A DNA stretch of 30,563 bases from UBA11865 sp035686605 (GTDB lineage Bacteria > Chloroflexota > Anaerolineae > Promineifilales > Promineifilaceae), in NCBI GenBank assembly GCA_035686605.1, contig DASRZI010000307.1, positions 1 through 30,563 on the forward strand, read 5' to 3'. Of the stretch, positions 1 through 7,163 are shown in pieces; within the stretch, counting starts at the first letter, position 1, and every line of letters starts with the position of its first letter. The translations under genes and the position numbers were made by a program. The notes under the pieces are model-generated. The model was not told the origin of the DNA and made no database searches. It saw only the letters and a program-made list of their open reading frames with translations.

Positions 1-24
1 AAATCCATCTAGTAAGAAGAGTGC

Positions 25-1812
25 ATGAACATCCCTATTGAAGACAAAGAAGCGATTGAAAACGAAGAAGTGATCGAGGGCGTAGACGCGATTGAAGCGG
101 TCGAAGCTGCGGAAGTGGCCGAAGCTATGGAAGTGGCCGAAGCAGTGGAAGTGGCCGAAGCCATAGAAGCGGTCGATGTCACGGAAGTAGTCGAAGTCAT
201 AGAGGCGGTCGATGTCATTGAGGCGGTCGATGTCACGGAAGCAGTCGAAGTCATAGAGGCGGTTGAAGTCATTGAGGCGGTCGAAGTCATTGAGACGGTC
301 GAAGTCATTGAGACGGTCGAAGACGAAGAAGGGATTGAAGACGCAATCGCCGATGACGAGACCATTGAGGAGAGCGAGGGCATGCAGGATCTCGCCTCAC
401 TCCTTGAAGAGCATGATTATGATTCGCCGTCAGTCGGGGATATCCGAAATGCGATAATCGTTTCAATTTCCTCCCAGGGAGTCATAGTCGATCTAGGACT
501 AAAACGCGATGGTCTTGTCCCTCCTGCCGACTTGGATGAGATGGAAGACGAGGAAAAAGAGGCTCTCAAATTAAACGACGAAGTGCCGGTCTATATCATG
601 GACACGGGCCACGCTGACAGACTTTTGGTGTCAATACACAAGGCACGTCTGAACCAGGATTGGATTCAAGCCGAGGTAATGCTGGAGAACGGTGAGATCA
701 TCCAAGCTCCGGTTATCGGCTACAACCGTGGAGGTGTCATCGTCCCCTTCGGAAATCTCCGGGGATTTGTTCCTGCTTCTCATTTGACTGATCTTCGTCG
801 CGGTATGGATGACCGCCAGCGACAGCAGGCGATGTCCAAGCTGAGAAACGAAGTCATTCCTATGCGGGTGATCGAAGTGAACCGCAGGCGTAGGCGTCTC
901 GTGTTGTCACAGCGCGATGCTCAGAAGGAATGGCAAGAAGCCAGAAAGGTCGAGCTTATCGATAAGCTCGAGACGGGCGATGTGGTTAAGGGAACAGTCA
1001 GCGGCCTGCGTAGTTTTGGCGCTTTTGTTGACCTTGGCGGCGCTGATGGTCTGATCCACATATCCGAGTTAGCCTGGCACCGAGTGAATCATCCGAGAGA
1101 GGTCGTCAAAGTGGGCGACGAGATCGAGGTATATATACTAGGCCTGGACCGAGACGAACAGCGTATCGCTCTGAGTCGTAAGAGAATGCTCCCGAACCCT
1201 TGGTCGCTGGCTGAGGAGAATTACGCAATCAACCAGCTGGTCGAAGGCACGGTGACTCGAATCGTCACCTATGGAGCTTTTGTCGAGATTGAACCTGGCA
1301 TCGAAGGGCTGTTGCATATCTCTCAGCTTTCACGCGACAATGTCGAGGACGTCAGTGAATTGATCAGCGAGGGTGATGTTCATCTCTTACGAATCATCAG
1401 TCTTGATACGACGCGACAGCGAATTGGGCTCAGTTTGAAGGGTGTTAGCGCAAGTGAGCAGATCGAATGGATGAGCCAACGTGAGGTCATTGAAGAGGCT
1501 GAGGATATAGCCGAGGATGTGACCGACGAAGGTGAAGTCGGAGCTGAAGTCGCTTCTGACGAAATAGACTCTGAAGAATCCGCTGATGATCTTGTTGACG
1601 GAGATGTCGATACAGGTGAGGCCGACGAAGCCGAATCACCTTCCGATGACACTGATGTCAGCGATGACACTGATGTCAGCGATGACTCTGATGTCAGCGA
1701 TGACACTGAAATCAGCAACGTAACCGATGAAGTCGAGATCGACGATATGGATGTCGTCGACGTGGCAGCGGCCGTAGATCAGGCCCTAGCAGAACTCGAC
1801 GAAGAAGAGTAG
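25..1812 (+). CDS. rpsA: S1-domain RNA-binding protein (bS1-like) with acidic repeat extensions
   Basis: This is a 595-residue protein with four S1 (OB-fold) RNA-binding repeats at about residues 136-206, 223-297, 317-386 and 403-472. The last two are the most canonical, with GAFVDLGGADGLIHISEL and GAFVEIEPGIEGLLHISQL. In bacteria such proteins bind mRNA leaders and help load them on the 30S subunit. Residues 1-120 are an almost purely acidic/hydrophobic extension built from a V-[ED]-V-[IT]-E-[AT] hexapeptide. Residues 485-595 are a second acidic tail with a DDTDVS repeat. In-frame stops at 10-15 and a purine-rich AAGAAGAG before the ATG fix the start at 25, although the conserved body begins near M120. 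It lies upstream of rpsU and infA on the same strand. The S1-family call is firm. Whether it is the main ribosomal bS1 or a paralogue cannot be settled from the window. Confidence 0.9.
   Translation: MNIPIEDKEAIENEEVIEGVDAIEAVEAAEVAEAMEVAEAVEVAEAIEAVDVTEVVEVIEAVDVIEAVDVTEAVEVIEAVEVIEAVEVIETVEVIETVEDEEGIEDAIADDETIEESEGMQDLASLLEEHDYDSPSVGDIRNAIIVSISSQGVIVDLGLKRDGLVPPADLDEMEDEEKEALKLNDEVPVYIMDTGHADRLLVSIHKARLNQDWIQAEVMLENGEIIQAPVIGYNRGGVIVPFGNLRGFVPASHLTDLRRGMDDRQRQQAMSKLRNEVIPMRVIEVNRRRRRLVLSQRDAQKEWQEARKVELIDKLETGDVVKGTVSGLRSFGAFVDLGGADGLIHISELAWHRVNHPREVVKVGDEIEVYILGLDRDEQRIALSRKRMLPNPWSLAEENYAINQLVEGTVTRIVTYGAFVEIEPGIEGLLHISQLSRDNVEDVSELISEGDVHLLRIISLDTTRQRIGLSLKGVSASEQIEWMSQREVIEEAEDIAEDVTDEGEVGAEVASDEIDSEESADDLVDGDVDTGEADEAESPSDDTDVSDDTDVSDDSDVSDDTEISNVTDEVEIDDMDVVDVAAAVDQALAELDEEE
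172..324 (+). repeat. 18-bp tandem repeat encoding acidic hexapeptides
   Basis: Imperfect 18-bp units such as GTCGAAGTCATTGAGACG are repeated in phase with the codons and encode V-[ED]-V-[IT]-E-[AT] in the N-terminal extension of the S1 protein. A looser version built on VAEA/VEVAEA precedes it from about 85. Neighbouring units differ by only a few bases, which suggests growth by slippage or unequal crossing-over while the frame was kept. Confidence 0.85.
1645..1716 (+). repeat. Four tandem 18-bp units in the S1 acidic tail
   Basis: Four consecutive 18-bp units (1645-1662, 1663-1680, 1681-1698, 1699-1716) follow the pattern GATGACACTGATGTCAGC and encode DDTDVS. The first two are identical, the third has one change and the last has two. 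The unit length equals that of the N-terminal repeat, but the sequence is unrelated. Confidence 0.9.
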
Positions 1813-1886
1813 ATCACAGTAGTTTGTCCCAGCCGATGTGCTGGATTACTGCATAAAAATAAACTCCGAGGAGGTGAATTAACCAT

Positions 1887-2090
1887 ATGCCATCCGTAAG
1901 CAGGATGCCGAACGAGTCCGATGAGAGCCTTCTGCGCCGATTTCGAAAGAAGGTTACTAAGGCCGGTGTGATGAGCACCGTTCGCCGGAAACGCTGGCAC
2001 GTTTCCAAGAGCGAATTGAGGCGCATTCAGAAGAAGAAAGCCATACGTCGGATGAGGCGTCGAAATACTCTAAAAGGGGATTATGACTAA
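1887..2090 (+). CDS. rpsU: Small ribosomal subunit protein bS21
   Basis: This is a 67-residue, highly basic protein. ESLLRRFRKKVTKAGVMSTVRRKRWH matches the core of bS21, and an Arg/Lys-rich C-terminal helix follows (RRIQKKKAIRRMRRR). bS21 sits on the 30S platform near the anti-Shine-Dalgarno region and helps initiation on natural mRNAs. The ATG at 1887 follows a very strong ribosome binding site (GAGGAGGTGA, 1869-1878) with an 8-nt spacer. M7 is an alternative start with poorer spacing. Its stop codon overlaps the infA start by 8 bp, so the two are probably translationally coupled. Confidence 0.92.
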   Translation: MPSVSRMPNESDESLLRRFRKKVTKAGVMSTVRRKRWHVSKSELRRIQKKKAIRRMRRRNTLKGDYD

Positions 2091-2328
2091 GAAGGAAGAG
2101 AAGCTAGAGGTTGAAGGCGTAGTTGTAGAAGCGCTACCAAACACTCAATTTACGGTCGAGCTTGACAATGGGCATCGCGTACTTGCTTATCTTTCGGGAA
2201 AGATGCGTCGATATTACATTCGCATCTTACTCGGAGATCGCGTTCGCGTGGAGATGACACCCTATGATTTATCAAGGGGTCGCATTACCTATCGTTATCG
2301 CCGTCAGCGTGTTACCAACCAGCAATAA
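2083..2328 (+). CDS. infA: Translation initiation factor IF-1
   Basis: This is an 81-residue single S1/OB-fold protein. The family core is intact: VEGVVVEALPNTQFTVELDNG, then SGKMRRYYIRILLGDRVRVEM, then TPYDLSRGRITYRYR. IF-1 binds the 30S A site and assists IF-2 and IF-3 during initiation. The length is slightly above the usual 72 because of a short N-terminal Lys/Glu stretch and a C-terminal RVTNQQ tail. The ATG lies inside the end of rpsU (8-bp overlap), with AAAGGGGA just upstream as a plausible binding site. In many bacteria infA sits in the large ribosomal protein cluster, so this copy could be the only one or a second one. Confidence 0.96.
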   Translation: MTKKEEKLEVEGVVVEALPNTQFTVELDNGHRVLAYLSGKMRRYYIRILLGDRVRVEMTPYDLSRGRITYRYRRQRVTNQQ

Positions 2329-2369
2329 ACCCTGATTAGCTAGTTTTCAGTACACGAAGGTACGAACAA

Positions 2370-2407
2370 AGCGCCGTACCCTATATGGGGTATGGTGCTT
2401 TTTGTTT
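2370..2407 (+). terminator. Rho-independent terminator between infA and prmA
   Basis: A 12-bp stem pairs 2370-2381 with 2388-2399, including two G-U pairs, around a six-base loop. It is followed on the plus strand by TTTTTGTTT. It sits 41 bp after the infA stop and overlaps the stop codon of the convergent prmA (2381-2383). Read on the minus strand the stem persists but the T-run is short (GCTTTGTT), so it may act weakly for prmA too. Confidence 0.8.
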
Positions 2408-3310
2408 GGCAATCAGCGTTACCCAGTCCCTCGTAACAACTCTGCCGATTATCTCCCCACCAGCCCCTGAAAGAGCCCCGTCAACCGCATCGACCTGCTC
2501 ATCAATGATCCCACTCATGATGATCCTTCCTTCTGGTGATATGAAGGAGAGCAGACCTTCCTGGATCAGGTTTATGATAACCGGTGCAAGAATATTCACA
2601 ACCACGATATCCCATTTGCTCGGACCTACCGATGATAGAGTACCGTGGAGCAGCTCAATAACCTCGCAGCCTGGATTATTGCTGATATTTTCTCCGGCAG
2701 TCCGGATTGCTATCCCATCCATATCCAACGCGAGGACTTTCGTCGCTCCGAGTCCAGCCGCGGCAATCGCCAAGATCCCAGAACCAGTCCCAACATCAAG
2801 GATTGTGTCTCCAGGACGGATCAAATCTTCCAATGCTTCGATGCACATTTGAGTGCTTGGGTGAAGGCCGGTTCCAAAGGCCATGCCTGGATCTAGAGTG
2901 ATGATTTGGGCGTCATCGTCGACGTTATCGGCTTCTATCCAGCTCGGTTGTATCCAGATGCGCCGCCCGATACGGAAAGGTTTGTAGTTCTTTCGCCATG
3001 CTGTTGACCAATCCTCGTCAACCAGCTTTTGATATCTTGGCTCTGGAACCGGATACAACCGGCCAAGATAATACATCGCTTCATCAACCTTTCTTCGAAA
3101 ATCGGGGGTATCCTGGTCCTCGGGAACGTAGATTTTTACGACGATTTCGGGCTCTAAAGCATGGGGATCCGGATCGTCCGGGTCTCCCATCTGCTCAATG
3201 ACGACCCCACCTTTATAGGCATATTGTTCCAGGACAGCGGACACGGCTTCGGCGGCTTCACCGTCGGTGGTAACGCTTATCTCAAGCCAATAATCGTTTT
3301 CAGTTGGCAT
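2381..3310 (-). CDS. prmA: Ribosomal protein L11 methyltransferase
   Basis: This 309-residue class I SAM-dependent methyltransferase methylates lysines and the N-terminus of ribosomal protein uL11. The N-terminal substrate-recognition domain (about 1-115) is followed by the diagnostic DPGMAFGTGLHPST (140-153). Next come the SAM loop DVGTGSGIL (172-180), the acidic ribose-binding D196/D198 region and VVNILAPVI (237-245). Length is normal for the family. It lies 55 bp downstream of dnaJ on the same strand; dnaJ-prmA adjacency is common in bacteria and suggests cotranscription with the heat-shock genes. No clear Shine-Dalgarno precedes the ATG at 3310. Confidence 0.95.
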   Translation of the reverse strand: MPTENDYWLEISVTTDGEAAEAVSAVLEQYAYKGGVVIEQMGDPDDPDPHALEPEIVVKIYVPEDQDTPDFRRKVDEAMYYLGRLYPVPEPRYQKLVDEDWSTAWRKNYKPFRIGRRIWIQPSWIEADNVDDDAQIITLDPGMAFGTGLHPSTQMCIEALEDLIRPGDTILDVGTGSGILAIAAAGLGATKVLALDMDGIAIRTAGENISNNPGCEVIELLHGTLSSVGPSKWDIVVVNILAPVIINLIQEGLLSFISPEGRIIMSGIIDEQVDAVDGALSGAGGEIIGRVVTRDWVTLIAKQKAPYPI

Positions 3311-3365
3311 CGTTTATGATTCAAAATTGTGATTGATCGAATCCCCCAAAGATACCGCCTAGTAC

Positions 3366-4490
3366 TTAGACTCCAAGGACGTCGCCCAAGGCATCTTTAA
3401 GCTGGCTGAAGATGCCCTTACCGCGCTGAGGTATAACTTCTTTGCCAAGAGTCCTGGCTAATTTTTGCATCAATTCTTTCTGCTCATCGGTTAGAGTCTT
3501 CGGAACCACTACGTGGACCACAACCAACTGATCACCACGGCCCTTTCGTCTCAGATGGGGAACACCACGATCTCTCAGTCGAATTAACGACCCTGATTGA
3601 GTACCAGAGGAGACTACTAACTGCTCCGGACCGTCGACAGTTGGTATTTCTATTTCATCACCTAGTGCGGCTTGAGCAATGTTAATCTCCATCTCAAGGA
3701 TGATGTCATCTCCGCGCCTCTGGAAGTAGTCGTGCTTTGAAACATGCAGAACAACATACAGATTGCCGGAAGGTCCTCCAAAAACTCCCGGCCCACCCTC
3801 GTTGGTCAGGCGGATTTGGGTATCATTATCAACGCCAGCCGGTACTTTCACGTTCAGAGTCCTGGTTTCCTGGACTTGTTTGTTTCCATGGCAAACTGTA
3901 CATGGATCAGTTATCGTTTCCCCTGAGCCGCCGCAGACAGGACAGGTCGCCACATTTACGAAAGAACCAAGAAACGATTGTCTCATTTGACGAACTTCAC
4001 CCGTACCGCTGCAATTGGTGCAGCCGATAGGTATGGTTCCTGGTTCGGCTCCTTTACCCCGACAATGGGGGCAGATCTCTGGTCGCCGGACCTGGATCTC
4101 TTTCTCCACACCAAAGACGGCTTCCTCAAAGGAAATTGTCAAGTCGTAACGGAGATCAGCACCCTGCCTCGGTCCTGCGCGGCTTCTTCTACCTCCAAAT
4201 CCAGAGAAGAATTCCTCGAAGATATCAGTAACACCACCGAATCCGGAGAAGTCGCCATGGCCCTGGCTGCCACCTTTTACTCCAGCATGACCGAATCGAT
4301 CATACGCAGCACGGCTGTTTTCATTGGAGAGCACCTCGTAGGCTTCGTTGATTTCCTTGAAGCTCTCGTCTGCGCTGTCTTCACTGTTGACATCTGGATG
4401 ATAACGTCTGGCCAACCGTCGATAAGCCTTTTTCAGGTCTTCTTTACTGGCGTTTCGATCTACTTCCAGGACTTCGTAATAATCACGCAT
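3366..4490 (-). CDS. dnaJ: Chaperone DnaJ (Hsp40)
   Basis: This co-chaperone delivers substrates to DnaK and stimulates its ATPase. From the ATG at 4490 it has 374 residues. They run: a J domain with RDYYEVLEV and the HPD motif in RRYHPDVN; a Gly/Phe-rich linker; four zinc-binding repeats (CPHCRGKG, CTNCSGTG, CPVCGGSG, CTVCHGNK); and the C-terminal substrate domains. The fourth zinc repeat ends in K where G is usual. An in-frame TTG at 4511 would add seven residues (LSIPTI), but it sits at the foot of the preceding hairpin. The ATG gives the usual family N-terminus and is preferred. Neighbours are dnaK upstream and prmA downstream. Confidence 0.95.
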   Translation of the reverse strand: MRDYYEVLEVDRNASKEDLKKAYRRLARRYHPDVNSEDSADESFKEINEAYEVLSNENSRAAYDRFGHAGVKGGSQGHGDFSGFGGVTDIFEEFFSGFGGRRSRAGPRQGADLRYDLTISFEEAVFGVEKEIQVRRPEICPHCRGKGAEPGTIPIGCTNCSGTGEVRQMRQSFLGSFVNVATCPVCGGSGETITDPCTVCHGNKQVQETRTLNVKVPAGVDNDTQIRLTNEGGPGVFGGPSGNLYVVLHVSKHDYFQRRGDDIILEMEINIAQAALGDEIEIPTVDGPEQLVVSSGTQSGSLIRLRDRGVPHLRRKGRGDQLVVVHVVVPKTLTDEQKELMQKLARTLGKEVIPQRGKGIFSQLKDALGDVLGV

Positions 4491-4509
4491 AATGGTCGGG
4501 ATACTCAGC

Positions 4510-4566
4510 AATAAAAGGTGTAATGGTCCAACAATTGAAAAATCAAAGTGTCTGGATCATTACACC
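4510..4566 (-). terminator. Hairpin with T-run between dnaK and dnaJ (attenuator or partial terminator)
   Basis: On the minus strand GGTGTAATGATCC (4566-4554) can pair with GGACCATTACACC (4529-4517) over 13 positions, with one G-U pair. The loop is 24 nt and the stem is followed directly by TTTTATT (4516-4510). It lies 40 bp after the dnaK stop and 20 bp before the dnaJ start. The loop is longer than in a classical terminator, so partial termination or mRNA-end protection for dnaK is more likely than a complete block. Confidence 0.6.
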
Positions 4567-4605
4567 ATTCGGATCGTACACTCAATTCAATATTCTGAGA
4601 TGGGC

Positions 4606-6501
4606 TTATTCTTGACTGAATTCACCCTCGATAACATCTTCGTCTTCTGCTTCTGATGAGCCTTCGCCAGCACCGGTGTCTGGGGGCGGTTCAGTCGCCT
4701 GCTGCTGGTACATTGCTGTACCAACTTCCTGCAGCGCTTGCTGCAATCTGTTGACCGCCGACTTGATCGACTCGGGCGAACTACCTGCGGTCGATTTTAC
4801 ACTTTCGACTTCAGCCCGGATTGAGCTTTTTTGGGCATCCGAAAGTTTATCATCATTTTCCTCGATGAACTTCTCGGCGCTATAAACTGCTGAATCGGCA
4901 AGGTTAGCAGCCTCCACCGTTTCTTTCTTCAGAGCATCCTCTGATGCATGTTCTTCCGCTTCAGACACCATTTGTTCTATCTCATTGTCGCTCAGGCCAC
5001 TCGAGGGCAGGATCTGCATGGCTTGCTCCCGACCAGTCGCCTTGTCCTGGGCATTAACATGAAGAATGCCATCCGCATTGATATCAAAAGTGACTTCAAC
5101 TTGAGGAACCCCCCTTCGAGCGGGAGGAATGCCATCGAGAATAAAACGACCCAAGCTCTTATTGTCGAGGGCCATCGGCCGCTCACCTTGAAGAACGTGA
5201 ATTTCTACCTGGGTCTGCATATCCGCGGCGGTAGAAAAGATCTGGCTCTTCTTCGTCGGAATTGTCGTATTGCGTTCAATAAGAGGTGTTGATACGTTGC
5301 CCAAGGTTTCGATCGACAGTGTCAGAGGTGTGACATCCAGCAGCAGCACATCCTTAACGTCGCCACCTAATACACCTGCTTGAATCGCCGCTCCAATGCC
5401 GACCACCTCATCTGGATTTACACCCTTATGGGGTTCTCTACCAAAAAACTCTTTGACTGCATTCTGTATTGCGGGCATCCGGGTCATACCGCCAACCAAA
5501 ACAACCTCGGTCACCTCATCTGTCGTTACACCGGCATCCTGCATCGCCTTCCTGCAGGGTCCGATGGTACGCTTGACGAGTTCCTCGGTAAGCTGCTCGA
5601 GCTTGGACCGGGATAGGGTCATGGTCAGATGTTTGGGGCCACTGGCATCGGCCGTGATATAGGGCAGGTTTATCTCGGTCTGCATGGTCGTCGAAAGCTC
5701 AATCTTAGCTTTTTCGGCCGCTTCTCGAAGACGCTGCAAGGCCTTACGATCCTCTCGTAAATCGATACCCTGGTCCATCTTGAACTGGTCTGCGACCCAG
5801 TTAATGATCTCAAGATCAAAATCGTCACCACCGAGGAAGGTATCGCCGTTGGTCGACTTTACCTCGAAAACCCCTTCCCCTACCTCAAGGATGGAGATGT
5901 CAAAGGTACCTCCACCGAGATCGTAGACGGCAATCGTCTCATCCTTGTCGCTGCCCAATCCATAGGCCAACGAAGAAGCCGTTGGCTCATTCACGATTCG
6001 CAGAACCTCGAGACCAGCGATCTTGCCAGCATCTTTTGTGGCTTGCCTCTGGCTATCATTAAAATAGGCCGGGACGGTGATCACCGCCTGGGTGACGGAC
6101 TGTCCGAGGTAAGCCTCTGCGTCCGTTTTCATTTTCTGCAAGATCATGGCCGAAACTTCTGGAGGCGAATATTCGCGACCAGCCATAACGACCCGCAGGT
6201 CGCCATTCGGTGCTTCATGTACTTCGTAGGGAACGTATTTGCGAGCCTTAGCAACCTGCGGATCGGCAAATTTCCTGCCCATAAATCGCTTTACTGAGAA
6301 GACCGTGTTTTCGGGATTGACCACCGCTTGTCGCTTTGCAATCAGACCGACCAGTCGTTCCCCTGTCTTCGGATTGACAGCGACGACGGAGGGAAAAAGA
6401 CGCCCACCTTCGGCACTGGAAATAACCGTAGGTTCGCCGCCTTCCATCACCGCAGCCACTGAGTTTGTTGTTCCTAAATCTATTCCTAGTATTTTTCCCA
6501 T
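4606..6501 (-). CDS. dnaK: Chaperone DnaK (Hsp70)
   Basis: This 631-residue ATP-dependent chaperone starts with GIDLGTTNSVAAV (6-18), the phosphate-1 loop. YDLGGGTFDISILE (193-206) is the phosphate-2 motif and VLVGGMTRMPAIQ the adenosine motif. The interdomain linker is DVLLLDVTPLTLSIET, followed by the beta substrate-binding domain and the helical lid. The C-terminus EDEDVIEGEFSQE resembles the conserved acidic EEVD-like end of bacterial DnaK. AGGAGA lies about 11 nt before the ATG. It is the third gene of the hrcA-grpE-dnaK-dnaJ operon and should be controlled by HrcA at the CIRCE element. Nothing unusual in length or motifs. Confidence 0.98.
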   Translation of the reverse strand: MGKILGIDLGTTNSVAAVMEGGEPTVISSAEGGRLFPSVVAVNPKTGERLVGLIAKRQAVVNPENTVFSVKRFMGRKFADPQVAKARKYVPYEVHEAPNGDLRVVMAGREYSPPEVSAMILQKMKTDAEAYLGQSVTQAVITVPAYFNDSQRQATKDAGKIAGLEVLRIVNEPTASSLAYGLGSDKDETIAVYDLGGGTFDISILEVGEGVFEVKSTNGDTFLGGDDFDLEIINWVADQFKMDQGIDLREDRKALQRLREAAEKAKIELSTTMQTEINLPYITADASGPKHLTMTLSRSKLEQLTEELVKRTIGPCRKAMQDAGVTTDEVTEVVLVGGMTRMPAIQNAVKEFFGREPHKGVNPDEVVGIGAAIQAGVLGGDVKDVLLLDVTPLTLSIETLGNVSTPLIERNTTIPTKKSQIFSTAADMQTQVEIHVLQGERPMALDNKSLGRFILDGIPPARRGVPQVEVTFDINADGILHVNAQDKATGREQAMQILPSSGLSDNEIEQMVSEAEEHASEDALKKETVEAANLADSAVYSAEKFIEENDDKLSDAQKSSIRAEVESVKSTAGSSPESIKSAVNRLQQALQEVGTAMYQQQATEPPPDTGAGEGSSEAEDEDVIEGEFSQE

Positions 6502-6566
6502 CTTGACAGCTATCTCCTATATTTTCTTTGTTGATTCCCCAGGTTGATTACTTATTCGTCCAACTC

Positions 6567-7163
6567 TTAGGCAGCAACATTCACCAGGACTGGACGAATG
6601 ACTCGATCACCAATCCGATATCCACTTTGCACTTCCTCGACCACAGTTCCACTCTCAAAACCCTCCGCCTCGGTCAGCGAGAGGGCTTCATGTATGTTAG
6701 GATCGAAGGGCTCTCCGACCGCTTCAATTCGCTCCACATTCAAGTCCGACAAAATGGACTCCATCTTGCGGCTCACCAGGGTGATCCCCTCAAACCAGTC
6801 ATCTTGCTCGACGATCTCTGGCACGTTTGCCATCGCTCGATTGAAGTCATCCAGAACAGGGAGCATCTTCCTTGCGTAGTCGACGGAGGCTCTGCTGGAG
6901 GCCTCCGAACGTTCCCTCTCCAGTCTCTTCCTCGCGTTCGCGTATTCCGCGCGGGCTCGCTGCCAGCCATCCAGATATTCAGCAGCCTGGGATTCAGCGG
7001 CAGCTAATTTTTCCTCAAGTTCAGCGATACGTTCATCCCCGTCATTTTCTTGAGCTGCTTCATCGTCGAGGATCGTGTCCTCCGACTCAGGTACCTCTTC
7101 CGGTTCTAGATCGTCTAGATTCCTTCCATTGGGATCTTTTGCTTTATTTGAACTTTCGTTCAA
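6567..7163 (-). CDS. grpE: Nucleotide exchange factor GrpE (TTG start)
   Basis: This 198-residue protein promotes ADP release from DnaK. An acidic N-terminal arm (1-45) leads into a long coiled coil (about 45-95), then YARKMLPVLDDFNRAM (96-111) and the beta-domain signature GEPFDPNIHEAL (150-161). The protein ends in RIGDRVIRPVLVNVA. The start is TTG at 7163, preceded by AGGTGA at 6-nt spacing. The TTG overlaps the hrcA stop by 4 bp (TTGA), so translation of grpE is probably coupled to hrcA. Confidence 0.95.
   Translation of the reverse strand: MNESSNKAKDPNGRNLDDLEPEEVPESEDTILDDEAAQENDGDERIAELEEKLAAAESQAAEYLDGWQRARAEYANARKRLERERSEASSRASVDYARKMLPVLDDFNRAMANVPEIVEQDDWFEGITLVSRKMESILSDLNVERIEAVGEPFDPNIHEALSLTEAEGFESGTVVEEVQSGYRIGDRVIRPVLVNVAA

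Noticed and set aside
9..383. Ser/Thr-rich minus-strand frame of 124 codons opposite the S1 repeat
   Set aside because: It is the antisense reading of the repetitive acidic codons (GAA/GTC give TTC/GAC), has no binding site and no family resemblance.
1380..1718. Ser-rich minus-strand frame opposite the S1 acidic tail
   Set aside because: Antisense of the GATGACACTGATGTC repeat; low-complexity shadow.
1829..1844. CCAGC/GCTGG hairpin between the S1 gene and rpsU
   Set aside because: Only 5 bp without T-run; could occur by chance.
3950..4110. DnaJ fourth zinc repeat ending in Lys instead of Gly as sign of a defective protein
   Set aside because: All eight cysteines are present and the final Gly is not a ligand, so loss of function is not indicated.
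3978..4514. 178-codon plus-strand frame inside dnaJ
   Set aside because: Lies wholly antisense to a clear dnaJ with all domains; no recognisable features.
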